Origin: Eopsaltria australis
Taxonomy: Eukaryota; Chordata; Aves; Passeriformes; Petroicidae
Length of the DNA stretch: 64,000 nucleotides
Direction of reading: 5' to 3'
Assembly (NCBI GenBank): GCA_034509425.1
Contig: JAVTVJ010000464.1
Span: 62,001 to 126,000, forward strand
Shown here: positions 24,604-42,500 of the stretch, in pieces
Numbering within the stretch: position 1 is the first letter of the stretch
Layout of the letters: each line of letters begins with the position of its first letter
The notes under the pieces: model-generated
What the model saw: the letters and a program-made list of their open reading frames with translations, nothing else
Told to the model about the DNA's origin: nothing
Database searches by the model: none
Translations under genes and position numbers: made by a program

Positions 24604-25570
24604 CTATTTAAAAGAACAAATCAAATGCCAGCAGTTAATTTACATGATCCCCAGCTTTATTTCAACAAAACACAACCTATAAAAGTCTCGAGCAGAAATG
24701 CCAGTTGAGATCATCCCCAGCCGCTGGTGATCCACCTCTTGGAAAGCCCTGGCCAACACTCACTCCCAAGCCATCTGCACTGCCCTGCAGGCTTACAGCG
24801 ACCTGCCAGCTCCAACCTTGTGACAGCCCGGCCCCTCCTGGGGCGAGCCTCCCCGATAAAACACGCTGGGACACATCGAGGACAGGATGAGATTTAGGGG
24901 CTCTCTGTAAGAGCAGAGCGGGTCGCCCCGGGCTCAGAGAAGCCCCCACATCCTTCAGGATGGCGCAGGAAGGCACCAAGTGCCTGAGATCTGCTCTGAG
25001 CGACGCGGAGAGCCGCGGTGATGGGGCTCACACTGCCCTGGGGTGTCTGTCCGTATGTCCCGCCGGGGCTGCCCCGCTCACCCCGCCCTGGGATGTGTCA
25101 GTCTGTCTGTCCGTCCATCCTGCCAGGCAGCCCCGGCCCGGCCCGCCCGCTCCGTGTCCCCCCGCCCCGTGCCCCCCTGCCCCGTGCCCACCTGCCCGCC
25201 GGCACCGCAGCAGCGAGCGCGCCTCCTGGGCCATGCGCCGCCGGCTCAGCCGCTCCTCCAGCGCCGGGTGCCGGTAGCGCTTCGGGACGCGGAGCTTGGC
25301 CACGGCCGCCCGGCCGAGGAACAGCCCGCGGTACACGTGCGCCTCGGCGCCCTGCTGCACCAGCCGCAGCCCCGGCAGCGCCGGAGGCGCCGGAGCCTCC
25401 TCCGCCACCACGGCGGCGCCCGCCTCGCCCTCGGGACCGGCCAGGGGGGTGTCAGCGGCCCTCAGCTCGCCCGTGGCCGGGCCCGCGGGCCCCGTGTCGC
25501 CCATCGCAGGACCCGCGGGCCCGGCCGTGACCGAGCGCGCTCCGCCCGCCTCCGCCTGGGCCGCCGCCAT
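24125..25570 (-). CDS. TP53RK: TP53RK (PRPK/Bud32), KEOPS complex kinase (gene-level; two exons)
   Basis: This is an atypical small kinase/ATPase, the Bud32 subunit of KEOPS. KEOPS makes the N6-threonylcarbamoyl-adenosine (t6A) modification on ANN-decoding tRNAs; the human protein was also reported to phosphorylate p53 (established knowledge). Exons 25570-25192 (379 nt) and 24603-24125 (479 nt) join in frame to 285 residues plus stop. Visible landmarks are the [12 protein letters not shown] entry segment (71-82), putative ATP lysine K92 ([10 protein letters not shown]), helix-C Glu116 (QEAR), catalytic loop HGDLTTAN (192-199), the metal-binding DFG aspartate D215 (LIDFGLSF) and the basic C-terminus [11 protein letters not shown] typical of Bud32. 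Human is 253 residues; the extra length is an Ala/Gly/Pro-rich N-terminal stretch (about 1-65). Start chosen: MAAAQAE, like human MAAARA, with G at -3 and +4. The gene is complete and intact. Confidence 0.97.
24604..25191 (-). other. TP53RK: TP53RK intron
   Basis: This is a single 588-nt phase-1 intron with GT-AG ends. It is GC-rich toward exon 1 and has short C-rich repeats (GTGCCCCCCTGCCCC type) next to the donor. Nothing else is recognisable. Confidence 0.9.
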
Positions 25571-25760
25571 CACTGGGACGCGCACAGCGCAAGCGCGGGG
25601 CGCATGTTCGGCAATGCTCGGTAATATCCGGCCATCCTCGGCAACGCTCGGTTGGCCGTGACGGAAAGCTCCGAGCGGCCGAAGCCCGGCCCGGCTGTAG
25701 CGCTCGCCCCCGCGCTGTAACGCGCTCTGCTCCGCTCCGCTCCGCTCCTGCGCCCTCCAA
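25000..25760 (-). promoter_or_regulatory. TP53RK: CpG-island promoter of TP53RK
   Basis: This is a dense CpG block spanning exon 1 and about 190 nt upstream, ending in a (CTCCG)n run near 25727-25747. Imperfect repeats of TCGGCAAYGCTCGG occur around 25607-25650. It has the features of a broad housekeeping promoter; no TATA box is evident. Confidence 0.75.
25192..25570 (-). CDS. TP53RK: TP53RK coding exon 1
   Basis: It encodes residues 1-126 plus one base, ending LLRCRRA with donor GGGCAG|gtgggc. It contains the low-complexity N-terminus and the N-lobe of the kinase fold up to helix C. It lies within a CpG island. A second in-frame Met at residue 23 is an alternative start. Confidence 0.93.
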
Positions 25761-28700
25761 ACCCCTCCCTGTGCTCCCCCCGTAAACCCTGCTGCCCTCT
25801 GCTGTGCCAGGATGGTGGGACTTGTTGCCGAGCATTCCCGAGCTGGCGCGTGCTCCCGTGGTGTTGCCAATGCAAGGGCGAGACCTGCAGCAAGGGAGAT
25901 GCTGGATGCGCCGCTTCCCGAGGTGGCAAATGGGAGCTCGTGGTTCCCTCGAGGTTTTCCCAGCATCGCCTTGGAACTCCCCTCCAGGGCATCATGCCTG
26001 AGTCACCCCCACCACTGGAGCATCACCATGGGGACTCGGTCTCCGGGACATCACCAGCAGGGTGATCCAGGACTGGCTCTGGTTCTTTCATGTGCCAAAA
26101 GCCTCTGCTGGAGCCCGTGCAGACCCACTGCAGCTGCCCTGTTGGTGGCTGGGAAGGAGAAGGGATTTGCCCCTAAGCTGCAGGGGATCAGCAGCCCGCA
26201 GCAGGGCACGGTGTGACCTCGGGTCCCCACGCTGGGCACCACCAAAGCTTCTGCCCCAGGTCTGTCACAGGCCACTCACGCCATCAGCCAGTTGACTCCC
26301 CCTTCCTCGAGCATCCAAATCCCACACTGCCATCTTATTAAGAGATGGATAAACCTCATTATCCTCATAAACCTCACTGGAGCAGTACTTGGGTTTTTAT
26401 GGCACCGTGAAAACCCACTGCCCTACCCTGAAAACCCAATGGGTGATCTGCTCGTGTTGCAAGTATGCTCCTCAGAAGATACAAGAGAATTCAGCCCAGT
26501 CCATGTAAATACGTTTTCAGTTGTTGCTTTTGGAGGTGCCACAAGTCCATTTTGTCTTTGTTTTCTCACACACAGCATTTGTTTCCTTTTCAGAATATTT
26601 ATATTTTATTAACACATTCCACACAGCTTACTTGTCATTGCACGGTGGGGTCACACTTGGAAAATATTTATCTTGCTTCAGGGACAACTTTTAAACAACC
26701 TTCCCAAGTCTTCAATGATACACATAATCCGTGTTGCAATTCTGCCCACCCGTGGCAGGAGCCCAACAGCTTGCCCAGGGAAAGAGGTGCATTCCTGGTC
26801 TCTGTGGCTGGAATTTGCAAATGCCTCAAACACTCAAATAAAGAAAAATGTTTTCCCCATGTTCTGAATGGATTTTATCAGAGCAGCCGTGCACAGGTAC
26901 CCCCACAGACACACATATATAAAATATAAGGAAGTGCACACAGATACCCTTTGGTTCATTATTCTGGCAAACATGATGGTTTTCTCTCATGCTGGCCAAA
27001 AACCTCCTCCAGAGCTTTCAAAATATGAAAGAAAACATTTTTGCTTTATTTCCCCCTTTAATTTATTTATTTAAATTTTATCTTCGCTGTGATTTCACTT
27101 ATTCTTTCCTCTTTTAATGCAATAAACAGTTTACATAGCCCTTGGAAACCAGCTAGAGCCATTTACAATATTTATGGTATCACCCAGTATTTTTGTTGGA
27201 ATACTGAATCACCCCAGAGAACTGCTCTGAAGCCACAGACTGGGAAATGGTTTCATTATGTAACTTTATCCTCCCGGTGACAAGAATTTACAAACTGTCC
27301 TTTCACAAACAGTACAATTAAGTTAAAAATTGCAGCGCAGCACACCAAGCCCATGGAAACCAAGGCAGGTTTTTCCTCTCTGCTGTCCTACAGATCCCTT
27401 GGCAGCAGGCAGGATGCAGCCCTGGGAGCAGCTCTCCCATCACCTCCCGCTTATTTAGGGATGGAGGCTGCCATCCTCAGAGCTGCATGGACAGGAAAGG
27501 GGGATGGATTTGGGTTGTTGCAGGGTGCCATGCTGGAGGCATCCCTAAAATGTGCAAGGAAACAAGATTCCTGGTGGAACCACCACTGCTGACCAGCACT
27601 GCCAGGGAACCGCCCTGGGTTAGCATAACGTAACAGAAAACACGAGCAGCCTGGCATCAGGAGGAGAAATCTCTCTGGGATGTCAATGAACATGCAATAA
27701 ATGCAGAGCTGGTGAGCTGGCTCCATCCCCGGCCAGCTGTGACACTTCTGCCTGCTCAGGGACCACCACTTCCATCAACAACTGAACAGAGTTTGGTCAC
27801 TTTGGTCCCCCAAGCCCATTCCTAAGGGTCAATCATAACAGAAGAAAATACACTCGAGGGTGTGATGAGGATTCCTGAACACCACGTCTTCCTTTTTCCA
27901 GGACGGACTTCTTTCTCCTCTTGTATTTGCATTTCAATTTGTGATTTTAAAACCTCTTTCAGCCGCTCCAGCTCAGAGATAGAGGGCAACATTCCCAGTG
28001 ATCCCAGGCGGGTTGTGTTACCAAACACCGGCTGCCGTTCCCGGCGCGGAGCGCTCCAGGAGCGCATTCCTGCGGCTCAGCCCTGGGGATGCGCTGTTTG
28101 GGGGCCGAGCAGGAACAAGCCCCGCAAGCCCCGTAAACCCGGCAAGCCCCGCAAGCCCCGCAAGCCCGGCAGCCGGGAGAGAGATAGGGATCGGATGGGG
28201 AAATGGCACTGCCAAGACACACGGGCTGGAGAGGAGGAGGAGGAAGGCGTCCCAGGAGGAGCAAGGACAGAAAAGTGCCCGCAGGCACGAAGCATTGGAG
28301 GATCCAACCCTCCCAGACCTTCCCTTAGGGACAAAGATATTGCTTTCAGCAGACTCAGAATACCCACTGCCTACAAAAGGTGTGATAAGAACACCAAAGA
28401 GAGAATTTTTTTTTCTCCCCAAATTATCTTTGCTCTACATCATAGCAAGTTTTCACCCTTTTTTTCCAGAGGGCCATAACCCACAGCCTCCACAGTGTCG
28501 ATGTGACAGCTGCATTTCTGTACATACTGATGCCATCACCTTTGGTAAATACACCATAAAGCTCTGCCTGTGCTCCCCAAGACCTCACCTCCTTGTTGTC
28601 TGTGCTAATATTTCTTGCCCTGCAAAAGACCAAGAAGCTTCCAGAAAATGTTCAGGTGGCAGAAAAATAAATTCTGAGTGACCATAGAGAAAAATACAAT

Positions 28701-30159
28701 TTCTTCCTTCTCACACTGAAATAATTTCAGAAGGAAGGAATTGTTCAGGCAATTTGGAGATCATGCAGCCAAGCATGAACTTGCCCTGAGGCTGATGAGG
28801 ACTCTGGGTTCTCTCTGGCTCTCTGGCTGGCATGGTGGGGAAAGATCCATGGGAGATATCTCCTTCAGTTTGTGACACTAAAATGCCTTGGCTTGAGCTC
28901 TAGGGGCCAGAGACCATGGGCAAGATCACACTGCATCCCCGGTATCACCCTGTGCTCCCCAAATGTGGAACATCAGCCTGGACACAGAGCTGTAGTGTTT
29001 CCTGTTTGCCATGAACTGGCCTTGTGTGGGTCTTCAGAAAGAGAGAGAACTGCAGTAATTTCTTCCTCTGCATATCACGAGAGCTGGTTGTGATTTCTGA
29101 GCTATTCAAACTGCTCTAATATGAAATGCAAATGCTATTGAAAAGCTCTTCCTACGAACACCATGGGTTTCTGTTGGCTGGTGTTTGAAGCCATTCTTCA
29201 CCAAGTGTGTGATCCCTGTTGCAGCTGTCAGGCTGTATCAGATACAGGGTTTTAGAAAAGGAGTTTCCACATCCTGTATTCCCACTGAAATTAGAGCATA
29301 TGGATGGGAAGCTTTTATTTAATCTATAAACCCAGTAGATGATTTGACACACTTTCCACATCCTCTATGATTTTGAGAAGAAACAAAACCAAAACCTTTG
29401 ATCAACTGCTGCTCATGTTGGAGCCAGATATCCAACAGACTAAAGCTGAAAGGATATACATGATCCAGCACGGCCCACCTCAAACAACCCAAAACTATGA
29501 GTTGAAATAAAATGCGTTGGTACCACTGCATTACGGAGCAGAGACATGAGATGTGTCCCCATACTTGGAAAAATAACAATTTTTTAAATACTCCTCTTAA
29601 ATTCCCTATTGAGTTAATGTGGGATGACTGAAAAGGCTCTTAAAAAAAATCAGATGTTCACGTGTTCTTTATTCTTCACCCAACTTGTTTATTTTTGCCT
29701 GTGTCAGAGGCACAGTGATCACTGATTCAGACCTTCCCCGCGCCAGCTGGGTCACAGCAAACTCCTGAACACCTCGTGTGCTTCAGCACAGCACAGCCCG
29801 CCCAGCAGCTGCCGTTTACACAAACAGCACCAGGGGACAATGTCTGCATGTCGTGTCAAAGGGTTTTGATAGCACTTCGAGGTGTATCAAGTTTTGGAAA
29901 ATCCTTGTTTAACAAATTGGACTTTGGGACGTATAAAATTAGCCTCAGGAAATAACCCTGCATCCAAGTGCAAGCCCCAGTGTCTTTCATGCAGGACAGC
30001 AGGAAGGTTCCTGTTCCACTCAGCAGAAAAAGAATGTTAATTGCAAAGGAAGTTGAATACTGAATGTTTTGGCTGATGGAGCACTGTGTCAGGGGAAGGA
30101 GATAAGCTTGAGAGACTGATTCTCTTTGTCCCACAGACATGAAAGAGGGCAAACTCAGA
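25761..30159. other. Intergenic region between TP53RK and SLC2A10
   Basis: No exon is supported. It contains a GC-rich patch with a 9-bp tandem repeat (28117-28170), AT-rich DNA near 27000-27130, and otherwise unique-looking sequence. A 205-codon frame across 27862-28479 is a by-product of the repeat and has no recognised domain. Confidence 0.7.
28117..28170. repeat. 9-bp tandem repeat (AAGCCCCGC)6
   Basis: There are six consecutive 9-bp units: AAGCCCCGC, AAGCCCCGT, AAACCCGGC, AAGCCCCGC twice, and AAGCCCGGC. Nine is a multiple of three, so each frame stays open and would read Lys-Pro-Arg/Gly triplets on the plus strand. It sits in a small GC-rich patch (about 28010-28200). Confidence 0.9.
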
Positions 30160-30418
30160 CACAGAATCACCGAATCATGGACTCAAACAATACACTGAGA
30201 TGGAAGGGACCCACCAGGATCATTGAGTCCAACTCCTGGCCCTGCACAGGACACCCCAACAATCCCATCAGGTGCCTGAGAACATCATCCAAACACTTCT
30301 TGAACACTGTCAGGCTTGGTGCTGTGACCACTGCCCCGGGGAGATTGTTTAGAGCCCAGCCCCTCTGTGTGGAAAACCTTTTCCTGACATCCAACCTAAA
30401 CCTCCCCTGCTGCTGTTT
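30160..30418 (-). mobile_element. CR1 LINE 3' fragment
   Basis: The plus strand starts ACAGAATCACCGAATCATGG and runs through GATCATTGAGTCCAACTCCT to CCTTTTCCTGACATCCAACC. This is the reverse complement of an avian CR1 3' end, with the ATTCTATGA-type terminal repeats. It is a 5'-truncated copy of about 260 bp, lying 240-500 bp upstream of the SLC2A10 CpG island. Confidence 0.88.
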
Positions 30419-30971
30419 TTGTTTTTAGCTTTGAAGAGGACACCCCTTTCTTAGCAGGCTTCTGTGCCTTTCCAACCGAGCTACCTAAAAACATTAATAA
30501 ACTGTCAAGCTCTTGTGGACTTTCTGGAGCCTTTCTCGTCTACAGGGGTGAAGCTCTGCACAAGAGCAACTCTGCAGGCTGGAGTGAGGAGATTTCTAAG
30601 GACAGGCTGGGGACAGAGCTGTCATTCCAGCCACCAAAGCCGCATCCTCGTTTCTGAACAACCACGCCACGTACCTCGGTAACGCGTCCCGAACCACCCC
30701 GCAGCCGCCCGGCCCCGGTTCCTCCGGGTTCCCCCACGGGCTCCCCGTCCCACGGGATCCGCTCCTCGGGATCGCTGCCGGGGCGGTGCAGCGACCCCCG
30801 CCCCCGAGAGGGGCGGGCAGGGCGACTACAAGCCCCAGGCTGCCCGGCCGGGGGCAGGGCAGCAGCGACGTGGCGCGGCCCCGCTCCGGCCGCCGGACCC
30901 CGCTCCGCCCCGCTCCGCTCCGCTCCGCCCGCCGCGCTCCGCTCCGCGCCCGCCGCGGGCTCAGCCCCGCC

Positions 30972-37090
<6,119 letters not shown>

Positions 37091-37349
37091 AACCAGGAGC
37101 CTGCCCGCAGCACCGTGTGCGAGGAGTTCCACCAGCACGGAAGCAGGCTGGGCCAGCAGGACACTTCTCTGGTCAGAAACAGTTCCCCCTGCAGTGCCTC
37201 AGATCTGGGAACACACCAACAGCATGTCCTCTGGGTCCTTGGAGAATCACTGTTCCCAGGAAGGGAATACATCCTTCCTTTGATATATTTTAATTCTTCC
37301 TCATTTTTATCTGCTATCATTTAATAGATTAATGGTTTTATACGCAGGA

Positions 37350-37355
37350 ATTAAA
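37350..37355 (+). terminator. SLC2A10: Possible SLC2A10 polyadenylation hexamer ATTAAA
   Basis: ATTAAA lies about 260 nt past the inferred stop codon. A canonical AATAAA occurs further on at 37708-37713, beyond a GC-rich patch, and is the alternative. Confidence 0.35.
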
Positions 37356-37394
37356 GCACATTTTGCTGGCAATGCTCTCCATCCCTGAGGCTCG

Positions 37395-37650
37395 TTGGTG
37401 AGCGAGGTGTGGCATTTTCCAGCTCTCGGGAACACCGGGATGGGACCGGGGAAGGCGCACCGCGCCGGAGCCGCCGCCAGTGGGTGCTCGGCACCGCCCG
37501 TTCGGTCAGAACCCCGCAATCCCCAAAATCCGAGCCCCCCTCGGAGCCCCTCCCCTGCCCCCCCCGCACTGTTCCCGGGACCCGATGGGGCCGGACAGGA
37601 GGGAGATGCCAATGGGAATTCGGGGTGCCCCTGCGCGGGGTGAGCGGGCT
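37395..37650. promoter_or_regulatory. Small GC/CpG-rich patch downstream of SLC2A10
   Basis: CpG and GC content rise clearly for about 250 bp just past the SLC2A10 coding end. It could be 3' UTR sequence or a small promoter of a non-coding transcript. I recognise no coding exon in it. Confidence 0.4.
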
Positions 37651-37999
37651 GCTGGGGCACCCTGGGGAGGAGGAGGTGGCCCATAGCCAGGGGGAGAGGA
37701 GCAGGGAAATAAAGGAAGCAGCTGCAGTAAATAAGGTGAGTTTGGCCATGTATGGTACCCGCAGACTCACAGGAACGTTATTAAGCCACCAAAGACAAAA
37801 CCTAGATGCGCTTCTGTCACTATATCAGAAGCTTAAAAAATAAGATAATGCCAGGCTTTCCAATCCTGAATAACAATCCCAGAACCAGTACAGACTTCTT
37901 GAGATGGGAGATCACAGATTCCAGTAAAAAAATGTAATGCCAGTACTGTGTTACTGAGTTCTGATAAGGATAAAGGTAATGAACAGCAAGTATAAAATG

Positions 38000-39540
38000 T
38001 GATTAGAGAAGTCAGTCAGCTCAGTGATCCATCAGGAAAGAATAAAAAGTGGGTTTGGGTACAATAAAGGGTCCCTAGGACCAAGCAGTGCTGGAAGTGC
38101 AAGGAGGGCTGCTGCTCTAGGCTTGGTGGGGAGTGGTGCACAGGACCTGCTTCACAAGGTGTTTGTGGGAGAGCTGGTCTCTGCTAGTGACCACAAAACA
38201 ATCTTTAATGCTGTAGTGGGAGAGTGCACACCAAATAAATCCAGCCTGGGGCTCTACAATTTCAAGAAAGGGAGCTATGAAAAAATAAGGTGATTAGTCA
38301 ATAACAACAAACCAAAAAGGAGCAGGCAGAAAGCAAGGAGCCTGCAAGCAGTCTGGAGGCGATTAAAAAATGCTCTATTAAAGCCTAAGCAAAACATGTG
38401 CCACAACTCAAAAAGAACTAAGAGGTCCTAAAAAACACCCTGCCTGACTCACTGCTAAGGTTAAGGAGGTATCACAGGGAGGAGGTCAGTGTTTTAAAAG
38501 CAAAAAGGTTTCCCACATGAGGAGAAAACGAAAAGCCTTAAAACATGGCAAGTAAAGAGTAGACAAAAAAGAGAGCTAAAAAACAGCACAAAGATCTTGC
38601 AAAAATATTGCAGATATCTTGTAAAAATCTTTATATAACTCTATCAAAAGGGAGAAACTGGCTAGGGAGTTTTTGTATTGCTCAATACAGAGGTGCAACA
38701 AGGTTCCAGGGAGGATGAGACACAACGAGACAGCTTGGGCACAGCTGAGTGTTGGTCTCCATTCCTGCAGGCATTTGGAAGAGCCTCACACCCAGTAAAT
38801 TAGAGGGACTGCATCAATGTGACTTTCCAAATGGCTGCTGTGCCAGAGGGGTGGCAGGTTGCTAGTGCGGCTCCCAGCTACAAACCAAGCTCTGGAAGAG
38901 GACCCTGGGAGCTGCAGGGATGAGTGTCACCTCTGTCCCTGCTGGGGGCTGCACAAGCTGCAGGGAAAGAACCAGTAGCCATGGATGCCAAAGAGGGAAA
39001 TCTTCCCTTGCCAGCATACTGGGACTCCAGGAATATATCCAGTATTCACATGGATAGGGATGACCCAACAGACAGAACAGATGGAAGATTTTGTCAAAAT
39101 TATTTTTAAAACATTTACATTGCCATGGGATTGAAGCAATTGTTATTTTATGTATAGAAACCTCTTTAAGGCATTCCTGTCTTGCAGGTAGCAAAGTGCA
39201 GGGTTTAACAGGCAGTTTTTGAAGATAAATGAGATTCAGCAACCAGATTGCCCAAGAATCTCTGTTGGGTCTGGTTTTATTCAGCACCTTCAGTGTTGGC
39301 AAGGGAATGGACAGCAAAATCTCCAGGTTTGTGGATGGTACTAAACTCTTTTAGGAATGAATACATTTTGCCATTGACAAAGGGCTCCATAAAACCCTTA
39401 CAAAAGGGTATGAGTGGGAAAAAGGGGCAGCTGGGTTGAGTGTTCTGGGGAACGCTGCAGGCTGTGCCAGAGGCCCCTGAAGGCCGGCTGGGGTCAGTGT
39501 GGATGGGAGGAGGGCTTGGCTGGGTGACCTGGCTCCCTCC
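38000..39540 (+). mobile_element. Decayed CR1-type LINE with endonuclease/RT remnants
   Basis: Two stretches resemble the CR1/L3 non-LTR retrotransposon polyprotein on the plus strand. Near 38160-38290, a frame reads GELVSASDHKTIFNAVVGEC followed by TPNKSSLGLYNFKKGSYEKI, like the end of the endonuclease domain and the linker. Near 39250-39353, a frame reads QESLLGLVLFSTFSV and SRFVDGTKLF, matching the reverse-transcriptase QGSVLGPVLF and FADDTKL segments, with the catalytic Asp pair degraded (VDGT for ADDT). Frames are broken between them. It is an old, inactive copy, and its exact ends are uncertain. Confidence 0.72.
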
Positions 39541-42500
39541 ATCATCGTCTAACTGGACAAATGTGTCCCCGCTCCAAATTTTGACCCATTAACATAGCAA
39601 CAGGCTGTTTCTCTTCTTCTCTCCCCCGAGGCTGAGACCTCATAAGACTAGAGGATACAGAAATGCTTGAGGCAGTGATAAATCTTCTTTAGTGGGCTTT
39701 TATTTCCTTTTCTTTCACAATATTTTCTTTAGTTTCCTAGCCAAATTTTTTCTAAGGAAAGATTTCTGACTTCCTTTGAGCCACAGCTCAACATCTGTCC
39801 ACATTGGGGGCTGAAGTAATACACTGTTAAGGGGTTTTGATGTCAAGCCCAAAACCCCACCAGGGATTTATGCAGCTCTCCCCTTTCCTCCCTCCTCCTC
39901 TTCAAACAGCCTTTCATTTGCTGTCACTAATTGTGCTGTCATGCCTTTCTTTTTGCCCCGGTTGTGCAGACAGCCTTTCATGCGGACAGGTTTCGGTGAC
40001 AGATGCCTGTGCCATGAGCTGTGCGCGGGGCGGGCCGTGCCGCGGAGCGTGCGCGCCGTCGGGGCGCTCGGAGCCGCGCTGAAATGATCCAGGCGCGCAT
40101 CCAGCCCGGCACGGATTAGCCAGAGGCTTCCCTGCCTCCCCTCGAGCTGCTGCTGGATAATCACTGCCGGTTGGGAGAGTCCCGCCAGGCCCAGCCCACC
40201 CACACACACCACTCGCTCCTCAGAGTGGGCAGGGAAAGATTAGCAGAGCATCTCTTGGAAAACAGGAGGAGAGTCTTGAGGAGGATTCGGGCTGGGCACA
40301 GGGACACTGCAAAGTCTGGTGTCCCAGGGGAGCTGGCTGGCAGGGTAGATCTTTAAAAAGCACCAACAAGCCACCCCCCACTCTTGCATGTGCTGCTCTA
40401 GTGTGCCATAATCAAAATCTGAATGATGTGAAAAAGAAGTACAAACCTTGTCTGGTCCAGACTGATTTCAGGAACCAGCTTGTAGAGAGGTGATGTAAAG
40501 TGTCAGTGGCAGCCTGTACCATCCCTGAGCCTGCAATGTCCAGCTGTGGTAACGTGATCCAGGTGACAGACTGAAAGCAGAGCAAGATGTGAGTCCCTGC
40601 TGCAAATATTCCCACAACTCAGCAGAGAAATGTGGGATGTGAGTCTGTATCCTTTTTGTGCATGTGAAGGCAGCAAGCTCAAGGACTGGATCCTGCTTAG
40701 TCTCTGCTCAGGGGGATACAGAGCTGGCTGAAAGGAGCCAGAATACGTGAAACACGATAACTGGAAAAAATACAAACCAGAAGATGGGCTGTTTAATGCA
40801 CTACAGATCCAGCAAAACAACCAGAGCCGAACAAAAAACATTCCTTGTATAGGAACAGATACCTGCTCAACCCAGGGAATACCTGGAAGGAGCTGGGTGT
40901 GTTGTGTTTTGTTAGCTCGTGTGTCTCCAGGCACTGTGTGGATCAGACCAAAGCCTAAAATGTGATGGGTGCATCCTCTTTTCATTGCATCTCTCCTCTC
41001 TGATGTGCTGCTGACAGCACCAGCACCTCCAAGCTCTCCAGGTTTGGTATCTATGGCCTGTGCCCTTGTTCCTCCTGCTCCATCTGGCCTTCTTCCTGAT
41101 GCTCCTGTCTCTGGTCCCAGCTCCCCCAGCCCTGAGGTCTATAATTCACTAAGCAGAGGGACGAAGGAGAGTTGCTGTCACTTTTGATCACGGCAGTAAA
41201 GCAGAGACACAAAGATAAGGTCTCCACCTGGCTGCTGAAGCTTTGCAGGATGAGCTGCTCTGACAGGTCACCCACCCAGAAGAGCCTGTTGTCTGTAGGG
41301 GGGGGAGACAAGATATCTCTGGCTGGGCTGGGGTGAGACCTCAGGTGCAGCAGGAGCAACATCAAGACCATTGTTCTTCCCCTGGACCTGCCAGGACAAA
41401 TTCAGTTTCCAGATAAGCAGGAATCACTTCATTGCCTTTACTGGGCAGTTTTCCAATTTTCTTCAGGTATTTTTCAGCCACTCTCAACACTGGGAATCCT
41501 CTTCTCCTTGCCACAAAGACAGGAGTTGCAAGGAGCCATTTCCCCTTGTAAAGGTCCTCTGCAAGGGTCTGGGGGAAATTGTCAGCTTCAGGTGCCACGG
41601 TCCCAGAGTGACAATCCTGGCACCACACCTGTGGCAGTGTCCCTGTTCACTCACAGCTCCTGGGGGGTCACAGACATCCTTTTGTTCTCACTCAAACTCA
41701 CAGCTGAGTGCTGGTGCAGGATGTGACCTCCTGCAGCAACACACATAAAATGTCAGCACCATGACTATTAATAGTTGTTTCTATTCCTGCTGCCATTACG
41801 ATGGCTTTTGCTACTATTAGTAATAATATTTACATATGCAAAACCGCAGATGCAAAACAGATGTTTTGGTTGGGATGTCTGAAAAAACTTGTCTCTGCCT
41901 CATATATTTATGACAAAGATGGAGGGTTAACCACACCGACTGCCATATAGAGAACAAATAGATGGGGGAAAAAAATGAAATAATTCCTTCCATATTCCTA
42001 AGAGAGGCCAAAACTTATCCATTCCCTCCCTCTGCTTCTCTCCTTTCCAGTATTTGAGACTTTTCCAATACCAGGCCAGGGATGGTTTCCATATTTGTTC
42101 AGACTTGTCTAGTTTTATTTTCCAGTTCAGCTATTTTTTCAGATGCAGCTTTTCCTGATGGATGGAAAATACAAAAGGAATTGCTCATCTGCTCCCTGCA
42201 AGCTTTTTCCTGACCACTGGGAAGCTCAGGCACTATTCCAGCCCTGGACTAAACCTTGCCTTGTGGAGAAAACTTGATCCTTGTTTGCTGAGTTCACACG
42301 TCTGGGAATAATTTAAGCTAAGGGGAAAAGTAAAAGTGAGAAAGACTACCACTGTCCCTGAGCCCACCTCATTCCCTCTACCACACAGCCCTGCCTGGGA
42401 GGATGGCTGTGGCCATGGATGAGGAATGATCACATTGGCCACAGCTGGCCAATACTGGAAAGCAAGAGAGTGGCAGCTCAGTGCAGGGCAAGAATTTTGG

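Noticed and set aside
27862..28681. Plus-strand frames of 205 and 227 codons.
   Set aside because: No recognisable domain; openness comes from the GC-rich 9-bp repeat and low stop density.
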